A DNA stretch of 64,000 nt from Ashinkailepas kermadecensis (GCA_034440615.1 JAOTOM010004116.1:26001-90000), one strand, 5' to 3'; counted from the first letter of the stretch, positions 52,854 through 64,000 are shown. The notes: generated by a model from the letters alone, not told the origin. Numbers and translations are program-made.

Positions 52854-53021
52854 AGGGGACGAGTAGTCTAGGGGCAAGATGCTCGTCTCGCAATCGAAAG
52901 ATTGTGGGTTCGAATCTCACCTGTCGCTACTCTTCGCCCGCGACCAATCGGCGTGAGAGATTGGCGACGCTATATGACTCAACGATCGATGTGTCGTAAA
53001 AACCAATAACCAACCAACCAA
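52854..53021 (+). mobile_element. Full-length tRNA-derived SINE, 14 bp target duplication
   Basis: CCACAACAATGTCA flanks it at 52840-52853 and 53022-53035. The head GAGTAGTCTAGGGGCAAGAT (A box) ... GTGGGTTCGAATCTCACC (B box) is tRNA-like. The body is followed by GGCGACGCTATATGACTCAA CGATCGATGTGTCGTAAAA, a cousin of the hairpin tail, and a (CCAA)n end. Confidence 0.88.
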
Positions 53022-53035
53022 CCACAACAATGTCA

Positions 53036-54140
53036 TGTACTATTACTGGAAAAAGTCTCAGAATCGGGATTATATATATTTTGTGTTCAAGAGCAATTGA
53101 AGTTCCACTATATCACCGTGAAATATCACTATCTTTAGCACTCCAAGGGTAAAAAGGGAAAATCGCAGAAGATACTGTACCGGATTCAAAACATCCAGGA
53201 AAGCACTGCTTTTCTTTCCAGCCGAAGCGCTATGGTAGCTAGTTAGGCAGTCATCCATGAAACGTGCAGGACGGCCAGTCCGGACCGCCAGTTCCAGAGT
53301 ACGCCCGTGTCCACCGCGCAGCCGGGGTCGGTCACACCAACGCAGCTTAAGTGATGAGCACAACCTATTATCAGCTGCTAGCATATGGTGACTGGAACCG
53401 ACGAAGAGCAGCACAATGTACCGAATCGACCTTCATTAAATCATTTAGTCACAAAGCCGGAGAAGGCTGGCGGTTCCTTTGCTCGTGTGCTCGCTTGAAG
53501 TGAGCTCCCCCCCCCCCCCCCCCGACTGACCCATCCATCTGATGCGCTCTTTGGCGCACAAACCGACTTTGTCTGCCTTCACTGTCGCGCTTATGACCGA
53601 TGACTACGGCTTTCGCGCGCAAACCGACTTTGTTTGCCGTTCACTGGCATGCTTGTGATCGACGATTACGGCTTTAGGTGGTTGTGAGCCTGTCGTGTCG
53701 ATCGACCGACTAACTCACGGCAATCAGTGCCCCAAAGGTCGTAAATGGGCGCCATAACCGTCACAATCAGCGAATTAAAAACCAAGTTTGTGAAGTGGAA
53801 ATCCCACCTGCCCGTCGGCGATTCGAACCTCGTTGAAGCCCTACGCCACACTGACATTTTGACACGTGTGCATGTTCTGCCCGTCACGTGCGTTAGCCCA
53901 GTTCCCGCCACTTAGGCCGCGTTGGGCCAGTTGGCTGACGGTCCGGTAATTACTCGGCACGGCACAAGCCCATCACTCGAACCAGACGGGTGGCATTTCG
54001 CACGGCCACGGGCACGAGACACTGCTGGTTCGCTATTTACGTTTCGCTATTTACGGGAGCATCCGACCAGGCGTGACCACTCAGCGCCTGGCGAGGGGGA
54101 CATACACACAATGACATAACAGCTCAAACACACACGAAAT
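53036..54140. other. Unassigned, with a ~22 bp C run
   Basis: A poly(C) tract sits at ~53508-53523. ACCGACTTTGT-TGCC words are repeated at 53560-53640. A tRNA-like B box (GGCGATTCGAACCTC) at 53815 and GGGCGCCATAACCGTCAC at 53748 suggest a decayed - strand SINE. Confidence 0.5.
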
Positions 54141-54141
54141 T

Positions 54142-55240
54142 GCCACCACGTCACAACAACCGCGATCACGTCACAACAACCGCGATCACGTCACAACAAC
54201 CGCGATCACGTCACAACAACCGCCATCACGTCACAACAACCGCCATCACGTCACAACAACCGCCATCACGTCACAACAACCGCGATCACGTCACAACAAC
54301 CATCACAACAACCGCGATCACGTCACAACAACCGCCATCACGTCACAACAACCGCGATCACGTCACAACAACCGCCATCACGTCACAACAACCGCCATCA
54401 CGTCACAACAACCGCGATCACGTCACAACAACCGCGATCACGTCACAACAACCGCGATCACGTCACAACAACCGCGATCACGTCACAACAACCGCCATCA
54501 CGTCACAACAACCGCCATCACGTCACAACAACCGCGATCACGTCACAACAACCGCCATCACGTCACAACAACCGCGATCACGTCACAACAACCGCCATCA
54601 CGTCACAACAACTGCCATCACGTCACAACAACCGCGATCACGTCACAACAACCGCGATCACGTCACAACAACCGCCATCACGTCACAACAACCGCCATCA
54701 CGTCACAACAACCGCCATCACGTCACAACAACCGCCATCACGTCACAACAACCGCGATCACGTCACAACAACTGCCATCACGTCACAACAACCGCGATCA
54801 CGTCACAACAACCGCGATCACGTCACAACAACCGCCACCACGTCACAACAACCGCCATCACGTCACAACAACCGCCATGACGTCACAACAACCGCCATCA
54901 CGTCACAACAACCGCCATCACGTCACAACAACCGCCATCACGTCACAACAACCGCCATCACGTCACAACAACCGCCATCACGTCACAACAACCGCCATCA
55001 CGTCACAACAACCGCCATCACGTCACAACAACCGCGATCACGTCACAACAACCGCCATCACGTCACAACAACCGCCATCACGTCACAACAACCGCCATCA
55101 CGTCACAACAACCGCCATCACGTCACAACAACCGCCATCACGTCACAACAACCGCCATCACGTCACAACAACCGCCATCACGTCACAACAACCGCGATCA
55201 CGTCACAACAATCGCCAATCATCACAACACAACAATCATC
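54142..55240. repeat. 20 bp minisatellite, ~54 copies
   Basis: The unit is CGCCATCACGTCACAACAAC (or CGCGATC...), remarkably uniform. Every unit contains CACGTCA, i.e. TGACGTG on the other strand. Confidence 0.97.
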
Positions 55241-55339
55241 ACAGCATTCAGAAGTCACGACGCGTCGACTCAAGGCTGCAGCCACAACGCCGCTGTTGCG
55301 AGCACAACATCGCCGTACATATCTGCGACGACGTGTGCT

Positions 55340-55903
55340 AGTGTTCCCGCCCCGGCCGTGACCGCCCGGACGCCGGCTGTAGTGATGTGTGCCAGTGTTC
55401 CCGTCCCGACTGTGACCGCCCGGACGCCGGCTGTAGTTATGTGTGCTAGTGTTCCCGTCCCGACTGTGACCGCCCGGACGCCGGCTGTAGTGATGTGTGC
55501 TAGTGTTCCCGTCCAGACTGTGACCGTCCGGACGCCGGCTGTAGTGATGTGTGCTAGTGTTCCCGCCCCGGCCGTGACTGCCCGGACGCCGGCTGTAGTG
55601 ATGTGTGCTAGTGTTCCCGTCCAGACTGTGACCGTCCGGACGCCGGCTGTAGTGATATGTGCTAGTGTTCCCGCCCCGGCCGTGACTGCCCGGACGCCGG
55701 CTGTAGTGATGTGTGCTAGTATTCCCGTCCCGACTGGGACCGCCCGGACGCCGGCTGTAGTGATGTGTGCTAGTGTTCCCGTCCAGACTGTGACCGTCCG
55801 GACGCCGGCTGTAGTGATGTGTGCTGGTGTTCCCGCCCCGGCCGTGACTGCCCGGACGTCGGCTGTTGTGATGTGTCAGTGTTCCCGTCCCGGCTGTTGG
55901 CAG
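55340..55903. repeat. ~54 bp minisatellite, ~10 copies
   Basis: The unit is CGGACGCCGGCTGTAGTGAT, GTGTGCTAGTGTTCCCG, CCCCGGCCGTGACCGCC. It ends directly at the acceptor-like CCGGCTGTTGGCAG that precedes the candidate exon. Confidence 0.92.
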
Positions 55904-56024
55904 AAGACGTGACGTGATCTTTGACGGCGGTACGGCGACGCTGGCCGTGGTGTCGGCAGTCCTGCTGGCAGCCGTGTGCGGAGTCTCGGGCCAGGGCGGC
56001 ATCGCGCCGGAGCGTCGCCACCAG
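55904..56024 (+). CDS. Candidate exon with a hydrophobic (signal or membrane) segment
   Basis: Between TGTTGGCAG and CACCAG|GTGAGG lies a 121 nt open stretch reading RRDVIFDGGTATLAVVSAVL, LAAVCGVSGQGGIAPERRHQ. The core ATLAVVSAVLLAAVCGVSG, followed by small residues, looks like a signal peptide or membrane anchor. There is no ATG in frame, so it would be an internal exon. No neighbouring exon is recognised and the family is unknown. GC3 is high, as in the two real genes. Confidence 0.3.
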
Positions 56025-56039
56025 GTGAGGTGCTGCCAC

Positions 56040-56925
56040 ACAGCGCCGACACCCCGCTACACACAGCGCCGACACCCCGCTACACACAGCGCTGACACCC
56101 CACTACACACAGCGCCGACACCCCACTACACACAGCGCCGACACCCCGCTACACGCAGCCAACAACCCACCACAACCACACAACACCGTCACTCCACCAC
56201 ACAACACCGCCACTCCATTACACAGTACTGACACTCCACCATACAACACCGTCACTCCACCACACAACATCGCCACTCCACCACACAACACCGCCACTCC
56301 ATCACACAGTACTAACACTTCACCACACAACAACGCCACTCCACCACACAACACCGTCACTCCACCACACAACACCGCCACTCGAGCACACAGTAATGAC
56401 AGCCCACTGCACAACACCGCCACTCAATCACACAGTATTGACAACCCACCACACCACACCGACATTCGACAACACAACACCGCCACTCCACCACACAACA
56501 CCGTCACTCCATCACACAGTACTAACACTTCACCACACAACAACGCCACTCCACCACACAACACCACTACTTCACCACACAACACCGCAACTTCACCACA
56601 CAACATCGCCACTCCACCACACAACACCGTCACTCCATCACACAGTACTGACACTTCACTACACAACATAGCTACTTCACCACACAACACCGCCACTCCA
56701 CCACACAACACCGTCACTCCACCACACAACACCGCCACTCCACCACACAACACCGCCACTCGAGCACACAGTAATGACAGCCCACTGCACAACACCGCCA
56801 CTCAATCACACAGTACTGACAACCCACCACACAACACCGACATTCGACCACACACCGCACTGACACTTCACCAGAGCATCGTCATACAGCACAACACCAT
56901 GCCACACAACACTGACACCAGGTGA
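56040..56925. repeat. 21 bp minisatellite, ~40 copies
   Basis: The unit resembles CACCACACAACACCGCCACT C, starting from a GCGCCGACACCCCGCTACAC variant. Larger blocks (e.g. 56390-56470 and 56750-56840) repeat as wholes. Confidence 0.93.
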
Positions 56926-57062
56926 GGTTCCACTCAGGGTTGGATTTATATTTTGTCACCCTGTATTTGGAGACCATAATTTACGATCTAACGAGTTCCG
57001 AAACTGTTATAACATTGTTTAATACAACGAAGAATGGCTCTTAGATGCTCCTGGGTTTTAGA

Positions 57063-57541
57063 CATTGCGTGTAAAGAAAGCATACGACCTTCAATATACC
57101 AGGAGGTGCTGAGTTGACCAGGTGGTGACGAAAACGGCGACCTCACGGAAGAAATGGCCCAATTTGCAATATTGCATCAAAAGCTAGGACGTGTGGAAGA
57201 ACGGATCATCTTCCTCATCAACTGCAGACAGGAAAGGCTCTACCCCAGATTCATAGTCTCCAAGGTTTCAATTATAGTTTGTTTCTGGTTTGGAGTTTCT
57301 TTAAGTGTCTGCACCACTGAGGAGGCTTTCCCGCATTCCACGTGTCTTTTGCACGCTTTTTTGCTGGCGTGCTTTTTTTTTGTCTTCTTCAATTGTTAAA
57401 ACTTGACATTTTTATATCACTCCTGACGATGGCCCCTGGCCGAAACGTTGAGTAATAAAGTATAATCCTTAACGTTACTTTTAATGTCAACTCAGCACCT
57501 CCTGGTATATTGAAGGTCGTATGCTTTCTTTACACGCAATG
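57063..57541 (+). mobile_element. Element with perfect 56 bp inverted ends, Penelope-like
   Basis: 57063-57118 is the exact reverse complement of 57486-57541 (outer end CATTGCGTGTAAAGAAAGC). The inside encodes a short frame (57154-57270) reading QFAILHQKLGRVEERIIFLI NCRQERLYPRF, reminiscent of the N-terminal leader of Penelope-like proteins. It also carries a hammerhead-like core at 57423. GAGTTCCGAAAC lies just outside both ends. Confidence 0.65.
57423..57475 (+). ncRNA. Hammerhead-ribozyme-like core
   Basis: CTGACGA (CUGANGA box, 57423-57429), then a GGCC-CCT-GGCC stem II, then GAAA (57442-57445). ACGTT after it can pair with AACGT at ~57470 as stem III, and outer TTGACAT/ATGTCAA could be part of stem I. 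The base pairs next to the core in stem I do not form, so activity is doubtful. Penelope-like elements are known carriers of hammerheads. Confidence 0.4.
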
Positions 57542-58314
57542 AGTTCCGAAACGATATATTTTGTTTTATTTTGTACATGAGAAACTATCTTTTGCAGTTC
57601 CGGACTGTGTGGTACCAAGCTTAGGACAACAGTTGAGGAATATTTAGATCAGGAATAACAATTGAACACAAAAATCCAATAGCATGAAGCATAAACCAAA
57701 TTTAGCATAAACCATAAACCAAATGTTCTTTCATAACACTCACAGCGCTATGCACCACTCTCAAAAGAAAAAATGTTCACGAGAAGGTACTTTTCTGGAT
57801 GCCAAAAACGAGGACAAACTTTTTTCAACCCTGTCTCCACTACACAAAAGCGGTGTCCATTACTCAACGGCGAGACCAGGTGCCGTAGTCACGCCACCAC
57901 CAACGAGGCTGAATCACACCAGCGCAGCGCCACCGACCGAGGCTCCCGCGGCACATCCATCAAACCCTGGCGAGCTCTGCTTCCAACTTACACGTGTAAC
58001 ATTGCCGGTGTAATCAGCTCGCAAAGCTGCGCCACAACAGGAGCCACGACATGGTTTTACCGAGCAAAAACGCACAGTGATTTCGACTGGTAAAAATCAC
58101 CCAACCCAAATGTAAAAGTGTCCATCTCTGTCGATGGTGGCATTTCCAAACCGCTCGCGACAACTGAACTGTACATGACTGAATTTCCACCCTCTCCGTC
58201 ATAAACTGCTGTCACTTATATGACCCATTTCCTGTTGGACCGCCATGTGGTGGTGATCGTGAGTGTTGTCCAGCTGAGGCGGTGACAACAAGGCCACAGA
58301 GCGCCGGCTGCAGA
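57542..58314. other. Unassigned
   Basis: No gene or array recognised. Confidence 0.5.
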
Positions 58315-60215
58315 AGCCGTAGCTAATACGGACCCGCGCTGTGGCTCTGTGACAGGCACCAGGCGCAGACCAGCAGCCGCAGCTAATACGGACCCGGGCT
58401 GTGGCTCTGTGGCACCGGGCACAGACCAGCGGCCGCAGCTAATACGGACCCGGGCTGTGGCTCTGTGACAGGCACCAGGCGCAGACCAGCGGCCGCAGCT
58501 AATACGGACCCGCGCTGTGGCTCTGTGACAGGCACCAGGCGCAGACCAGCGGCCGAAGCTAATACGGACCCGCCCTGTGGCTCTGTGACAGGCACCAGGC
58601 ACAGACCAGCGGCCGTAGCCAATACGGACCCGGGCTGTGGCTCTGTGGCACCGGGCACAGACCAGCGGCCGCAGCTAATACGGACCCGCGCTGTGGCTCT
58701 GTGACAGGCACCAGGCACAGACCAGCGGCCGCAGCTAATACGGACCCGCGCTGTGGCTCTGTGACAGGCACCAGGCGCAGACCAGCGGCCGCAGCTAATA
58801 CGGACCCGCGCTGTGGCTCTGTGACAGGCACCAGGCACAGACCAGCGGCCGCAGCTAATACGGACCCGCCCTGTGGCTCTGTGACAGGCACCAGGCGCAG
58901 ACCAGCGGCCGCAGCTAATACGGACCCGCCCTGTGGCTCTGTGACAGGCACCAGGCACAGACCAGCGGCCGCAGCTAATACGGACCCGCGCTGTGGCTCT
59001 GTGACAGGCACCAGGCGCAGACCAGCGGCCGCAGCTAATACGGACCCGCGCTGTGGCTCTGTGACAGGCACCAGGCGCAGACCAGCGGCCGCAGCTAATA
59101 CGGACCCGCCCTGTGGCTCTGTGACAGGCACCAGGCGCAGACCAGCGGCTGTAGCTAATACGGACCCACCCTGTGGCTCTGTCACAGGCACCAGGCACAG
59201 ACCAGCGGCCGCAGCTAATACGGACCCGCCCTGTGGCTCTGTGACAGGCACCAGGCGCAGACCAGCGGCCGCAGCTAATACGGACCCGCGCTGTGGCTCT
59301 GTGACAGGCACCAGGCGCAGACCAGCGGCCGCAGCTAATACGGACCCGCCCTGTGGCTCTGTGACAGGCACCAGGCGCAGACCAGCGGCCGTAGCTAATA
59401 CGGACCCACCCTGTGGCTCTGTCACAGGCACCAGGCACAGACCAGCGGCCGCAGCTAATACGGACCCGCCCTGTGGCTCTGTGGCACCAGGCACAGACCA
59501 GCGGCCGCAGCTAATACGGACCCGCCCTGTGGCTCTGTGACAGGCACCAGGCGCAGACCAGCGGCCGTAGCTAATACGGACCCACCCTGTGGCTCTGTCA
59601 CAGGCACCAGGCACAGACCAGCGGCCGCAGCTAATACGGACCCGCCCTGTGGCTCTGTGACAGGCACCAGGCGCAGACCAGCGGCCGTAGCTAATACGGA
59701 CCCACCCTGTGGCTCTGTCACAGGCACCAGGCGCAGACCAGCGGCCGCAGCTAATACGGACCCACCCTGTGGCTCTGTGACAGGCACCAGGCGCAGACCA
59801 GCGGCCGCAGCCAATACGTACTCACCCTGTGGCTCTGTGACAGGCACCAGGCACAGACCAGCGGCCGCAGCTAATACGGACCCGCCCTGTGGCTCTGTGA
59901 CAGGCACCAGGCACAGACCAGCGGCGGCAGCTAATACGTACTCACCCTATGGCTCTGTGACAGGCACCAGGCACAGACCAGCGGCCGCAGCTAATACGTA
60001 CTCACCCTGTGGCTCTGTGACAGGCACCAGGCACAGACCAGCGGCGGCAGCTAATACGTACTCACCCTATGGCTCTGTGACAGGCACCAGGCACAGACCA
60101 GCGGCCGCAGCTAATACGGACCCACCCTGTGGCTCTGTGACAGGCACCAGGCACAGACCAGCGGCCGCAGCTAATACGGACCCGCCCTGTGGCTCTGTGG
60201 CAGGCACCGTTCGAG
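58315..60215. repeat. 60 bp minisatellite, ~32 copies
   Basis: The unit is ACGGACCCGCCCTGTGGCTC, TGTGACAGGCACCAGGCACA, GACCAGCGGCCGCAGCTAAT. Three units lack ~8 bp (GTGGCACCGGGC). The unit is divisible by three, so long repetitive frames on both strands are artefacts. Confidence 0.97.
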
Positions 60216-60404
60216 GCGCCAGGCGCAGCACGAGCGCGCCTGCTGAGTGACGCTCCGCGGCGGCACGCGCGGCCGGCCGACGCAAACCAACGGACGCGAC
60301 AGATCGTCAACAGGTGAATACCCACTGGTCAACACAGGGGACAAACAGGAGGTGAATGCATACTGGTCCACACAGGGAACAAACAGGAGGTGAACACGCA
60401 CCGG

Positions 60405-60565
60405 TCCTTGGGCTCTTTTACCACGCATTCAACCGCTAAGTCATATAGCGTCGCCAACCTCCTACGCCCATTGGTCGCGGGTGGACTCGGTAATGCCGCC
60501 GGCTGCGAGGTTCGAACCCACAATCTTGCGTTCAAGAGTCCGACACTCTACCGACTGGGCTACCG
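60405..60565 (-). mobile_element. tRNA-Lys-like SINE
   Basis: On the - strand: GCGGTAGCCCAGTCGGTAGA (A box), GTGTCGGACTCTTGAACGCA and GTGGGTTCGAACCTCGC (B box), followed by a body and GTTGGCGACGCTATATGACT TAGCGGTTGAATGCGTGG. It is head-to-head with the next SINE and of the same family as 24015-24170. Confidence 0.75.
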
Positions 60566-60566
60566 C

Positions 60567-60700
60567 GGCGGGCGTCGGTAGCTCAGTGGTTAAGCTGAGC
60601 GTCTGGCAAGCCAGAGGTACGGGGTTCGATTCCCCGCGGCGCCCGCCCTTCCTGCTGGGGTGAGAGGCAGGCGACGCTATATGGCATCAGCTACTGAGTG
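60567..60700 (+). mobile_element. tRNA-derived SINE (TAGCTCAGTGGTTAAGC family)
   Basis: GGGCGTCGGTAGCTCAGTGG, GTCTGGCAAGCCAGAGGTAC, GGGGTTCGATTCCCCGC, then a body with GAGAGGCAGGCGACGCTATA TGG. It matches the head and body of the SINE at 36253-36399. The acceptor and T arms pair well but the anticodon stem does not. Confidence 0.78.
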
Positions 60701-60800
60701 TGTCCGAAAGTCACAACCACCACAACCGCGGCCACATACAGGGGACAAACAGCAAGTGAACACCCGCTGGTACTCACAGGGGACTAACAGGAAAGTTTCG

Positions 60801-61924
60801 TTGCTTTCCAATATAGCTACCGCGATGTTCCGCTTCCAACTAGGTTTCCGGCAGTTATGCATCACTTTTCATTTGTGTTGTTGTTGTTGGGGTCCTTAAA
60901 AATAGGTGCATACCTAGAGGCACGTGGCAATAACAAACTGTAAGATGACAGCGACACAAACAAGTGTCATCCATCTCTTGAACGCACTCGTCAATCGGTC
61001 GTCCTGTGACGGCTGAAAGCAATGAGCAAACAGCTACTTGTCGCATCCTCACAAACCACCTTGAATTGGTTCGGTGGCGCTCACAAATGTTGCCCCATCG
61101 TACCGCAGAACTGGACAAATTCAGCGACGACAAAAAATACGACGGGTCGCACAATACCGTAAAATAACCTCGGAAAGGCGTAAAGCATTGCAACACACAG
61201 AGTAGTGTGCAGTTTATGTGTGTGCAGTGTGGTGGTAGTGGGGGGGGGGGCATGGACGGCCCCTCGAGCCGTGGCAGGCCACTACACGAGTCTCGACAGT
61301 CCCCGGCGTGTGCCGATCAGCCCACCGCCGCGCCGCCGCCGGGCTGGCGATGTGCCTAATCAAGGAAACCCACACCACGCGGCCGGTAAATTATTCGGCA
61401 CGCAACAGATGGGCGAGCGATGGCGAAGAAAGCCGTCCTGTGCCCAGCCGGTGGTAAACCGAACAGAGAGAGGAACCACAACAGTCGGGCAGGCGCGTGG
61501 TGGCCGTCTGGGTGCAGACTGTCGGCACTCCGGAACTGTAGCACCTGGCGACCGGCCGCTCTCGCCGCTGTACGCTCCGTCCCGCCCACGGTGGCAGGAT
61601 GCTCACTCACTTCATTCGAGGACAGATCCAGGGAGCGACCCACTCAGGACTCGAAAGGCCCCATGAAGATGCGGCACTCATCCAGGGCGGTGAAGTGCAC
61701 CCCTTCGCCTTCAATTTTTCAGCTGAAAGCGTCCCTCCAAGTGGAACAGACGCCCCTTCGGAACGCTCGAGTGCATCACTCTCCATTGAATTTTCCAGCC
61801 AAAGGCGTCTCACACATAGAAAAGACAATTAACTGCGCACATGTGAACGACACTGAAATCTTCCGTCCAGCGAAGCATGTCGCATGTGGGGCAGGTGCGG
61901 CGTGCCACGTCAAGTTGGCGATAC
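60801..61924. other. Unassigned
   Basis: No gene recognised. Short TTGTTGTTGTTG at 60878, a G run at 61240, CpG-rich from 61250. Confidence 0.5.
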
Positions 61925-64000
61925 AGATGCCGAGAGGTGTACTGCCACCAGACGGCGAGAGGTGTACTGCCACCAGACGGCGAGAGGTGTACTGCCACCA
62001 GACGGCGAGAGGTGTACTGCCACCAGACGGCGAGAGGTGTACTGCCACCAGACGCCGAGAGGTGTACTGCCACCAGACGCCGAGAGGTGTACTGCCACCA
62101 GACGCCGAGAGGTGTACTGCCACCAGACGCCGAGAGGTGTACTGCCACCAGACGGCCGAGAGGTGTACTGCCACCAGACGCCGAGAGGTGTACTGCCACC
62201 AGACGGCGAGAGGTGTACTGCCACCAGACGGCGAGAGGTGTACTGCCACCAGACGGCGAGAGGTGTACTGCCACCAGACGCCGAGAGGTGTACTGCCACC
62301 AGACGGCGAGAGGTGTACTGCCACCAGACGCCGAGAGGTGTACTGCCACCAGACGGCGAGAGGTGTACTGCCACCAGACGGCGAGAGGTGTACTGCCACC
62401 AGACGGCGAGAGGTGTACTGCCACCAGACGGCGAGAGGTGTACTGCCACCAGACGGCGAGAGGTGTACTGCCACCAGACGGCGAGAGGTGTACTGCCACC
62501 AGACGCCGAGAGGTGTACTGCCACCAGACGCCGAGAGGTGTACTGCCACCAGACGCCGAGAGGTGTACTGCCACCAGACGCCGAGAGGTGTACTGCCACC
62601 AGACGCCGAGAGGTGTACTGCCACCAGACGCCGAGAGGTGTACTGCCACCAGACGCCGAGAGGTGTACTGCCACCAGACGCCGAGAGGTGTACTGCCACC
62701 AGACGGCGAGAGGTGTACTGCCACCAGACGCCGAGAGGTGTACTGCCACCAGACGGCGAGAGGTGTACTGCCACCAGACGCCGAGAGGTGTACTGCCACC
62801 AGACGGCGAGAGGTGTACTGCCACCAGACGGCCGAGAGGTGTACTGCCACCAGACGCCGAGAGGTGTACTGCCACCAGACGCCGAGAGGTGTACTGCCAC
62901 CAGACGCCGAGAGGTGTACTGCCACCAGACGCCGAGAGGTGTACTGCCACCAGACGCCGAGAGGTGTACTGCCACCAGACGGCGAGAGGTGTACTGCCAC
63001 CAGACGCCGAGAGGTGTACTGCCACCAGACGCCGAGAGGTGTACTGCCACCAGACGGCGAGAGGTGTACTGCCACCAGACGCCGAGAGGTGTACTGCCAC
63101 CAGACGCCGAGAGGTGTACTGCCACCAGACGCCGAGAGGTGTACTGCCACCAGACGCCGAGAGGTGTACTGCCACCAGACGCCGAGAGGTGTACTGCCAC
63201 CAGACGCCGAGAGGTGTACTGCCACCAGACGCCGAGAGGTGTACTGCCACCAGACGCCGAGAGGTGTACTGCCACCAGACGCCGAGAGGTGTACTGCCAC
63301 CAGACGCCGAGAGGTGTACTGCCACCAGACGCCGAGAGGTGTACTGCCACCAGACGCCGAGAGGTGTACTGCCACCAGACGCCGAGAGGTGTACTGCCAC
63401 CAGACGCCGAGAGGTGTACTGCCACCAGACGCCGAGAGGTGTACTGCCACCAGACGCCGAGAGGTGTACTGCCACCAGACGCCGAGAGGTGTACTGCCAC
63501 CAGACGGCGAGAGGTGTACTGTCACCAGACGCCGAGAGGTGTACTGCCACCAGACGCCGAGAGGTGTACTGCCACCAGACGCCGAGAGGTGTACTGCCAC
63601 CAGACGCCGAGAGGTGTACTGCCACCAGACGGCGAGAGGTGTACTGTCACCAGACGCCGAGAGGTGTACTGCCACCAGACGCCGAGCCAGGTGTACTGCC
63701 ACCAGACGGCGAGAGGTGTACTGCCACCAGACGCCGAGAGGTGTACTGCCACCAGACGCCGAGAGGTGTACTGCCACCAGACGCCGAGAGGTGTACTGCC
63801 ACCAGACGCCGAGAGGTGTACTGCCACCAGACGCCGAGAGGTGTACTGCCACCAGACGCCGAGAGGTGTACTGCCACCAGACGCCGAGAGGTGTACTGCC
63901 ACCAGACGCCGGAGGTGTACTGCCACCAGACGCCGAGAGGTGTACTGCCACCAGACGCCGAGAGGTGTACTGCCACCAGACGCCGAGAGGTGTACTGCCA
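61925..64000. repeat. 25 bp minisatellite, >80 copies, runs off the window
   Basis: The unit is CGAGAGGTGTACTGCCACCA GACGC, with GACGG/GACGC as the main variant. Early units (61930-62820) mix both variants, later ones are mostly GACGC. Rare units have one extra or missing base. Because no frame has a stop, - strand frames up to ~700 codons arise; they are not genes. Confidence 0.98.

Larger units (their letters stand above)
60302..60800. repeat. ~48 bp minisatellite interrupted by two SINEs
   Basis: Units with CACAGGGGACAAACAGGAGG and GTGAATACCCACTGGTC occur at 60308-60404 and again at 60733-60795. The sequence between is the SINE pair. Confidence 0.75.

Noticed and set aside
58383..59614. 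Long frames on both strands (280-350 codons)
   Set aside because: Artefact of a 60 bp repeat unit divisible by three; no non-repeat protein sequence.
60567..60650. Functional tRNA gene
   Set aside because: A and B boxes and the acceptor arm are good, but the anticodon stem cannot form a 5 bp stem with a 7 nt loop, and the same head with a body occurs at 36253-36399; it is a SINE. The tRNA-like heads at 38880, 52854 and 60405 were rejected as genes for similar reasons.
61776..63976. Overlapping - strand frames of 570-713 codons
   Set aside because: They arise because a 25 bp unit without stops is read in all three frames. The peptide is a pure repeat and the frames overlap each other.

Overview
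The window is eukaryotic (animal) nuclear DNA. Coding exons are short, GC-rich and bounded by GT/AG introns, and most of the remaining sequence is tandem arrays and retroelement debris. Only two host genes are recognisable, and they converge. On the + strand, from 4683 to 20025, is the scaffold (A, PR65) subunit of protein phosphatase 2A. Ten exons cover everything except the first ~26 codons. On the - strand, from 26545 to 22747, are the last four coding exons of SETD3, the actin-histidine methyltransferase. Candidate polyadenylation signals for the two genes lie about 20 bp apart near 21.86-21.89 kb. The PP2A sequence reads like an arthropod/invertebrate protein. A crustacean is a guess; the organism cannot be named from this window.

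Layout. 1-4.68 kb: AT-rich DNA, probably intron 1 of the PP2A gene, with old repeats. 4.68-20.0 kb: PP2A exons separated by introns holding minisatellites, a decayed LINE reverse transcriptase and very short retrotransposed insertions. 20.0-22.7 kb: the two 3' ends. 22.7-26.5 kb: SETD3 exons and arrays. 26.8-29.9 kb: a LINE ORF1 with frame breaks and a reverse-transcriptase scrap. 30-64 kb: mostly minisatellites (18 to about 90 bp units, up to 2 kb or more), microsatellites, a dead CR1-like LINE, tRNA-derived SINEs and unassigned DNA. One possible isolated exon lies at 55.9 kb.

Most interesting structure. (1) A ~35 bp hairpin motif (GGGCGC ... GCGCCC) followed by an A/C-rich simple tail recurs throughout on both strands. 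It stands alone between short target-site duplications at 11888, 12060 and 52441, with two of these duplications being perfect 13-mers. It forms the 3' end of a LINE ORF1-like fragment at 42190, and a related motif ends several SINEs. This looks like a LINE/SINE 3' recognition module that can be mobilised alone. (2) The 2.5 kb, 46 bp minisatellite at 12.95-15.5 kb appears to have grown out of one copy of that module, because its last unit still carries the missing hairpin arm. (3) Many tandem repeats are copies of exon-intron junctions of the two genes. The clearest is an 81 bp, in-frame unit carrying the splice acceptor and first 17 codons of PP2A exon 7. (4) A 479 bp element with perfect 56 bp inverted ends carries a hammerhead-ribozyme-like core and resembles a Penelope-like fragment. 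(5) Retroelements have landed inside pre-existing minisatellites at three loci.
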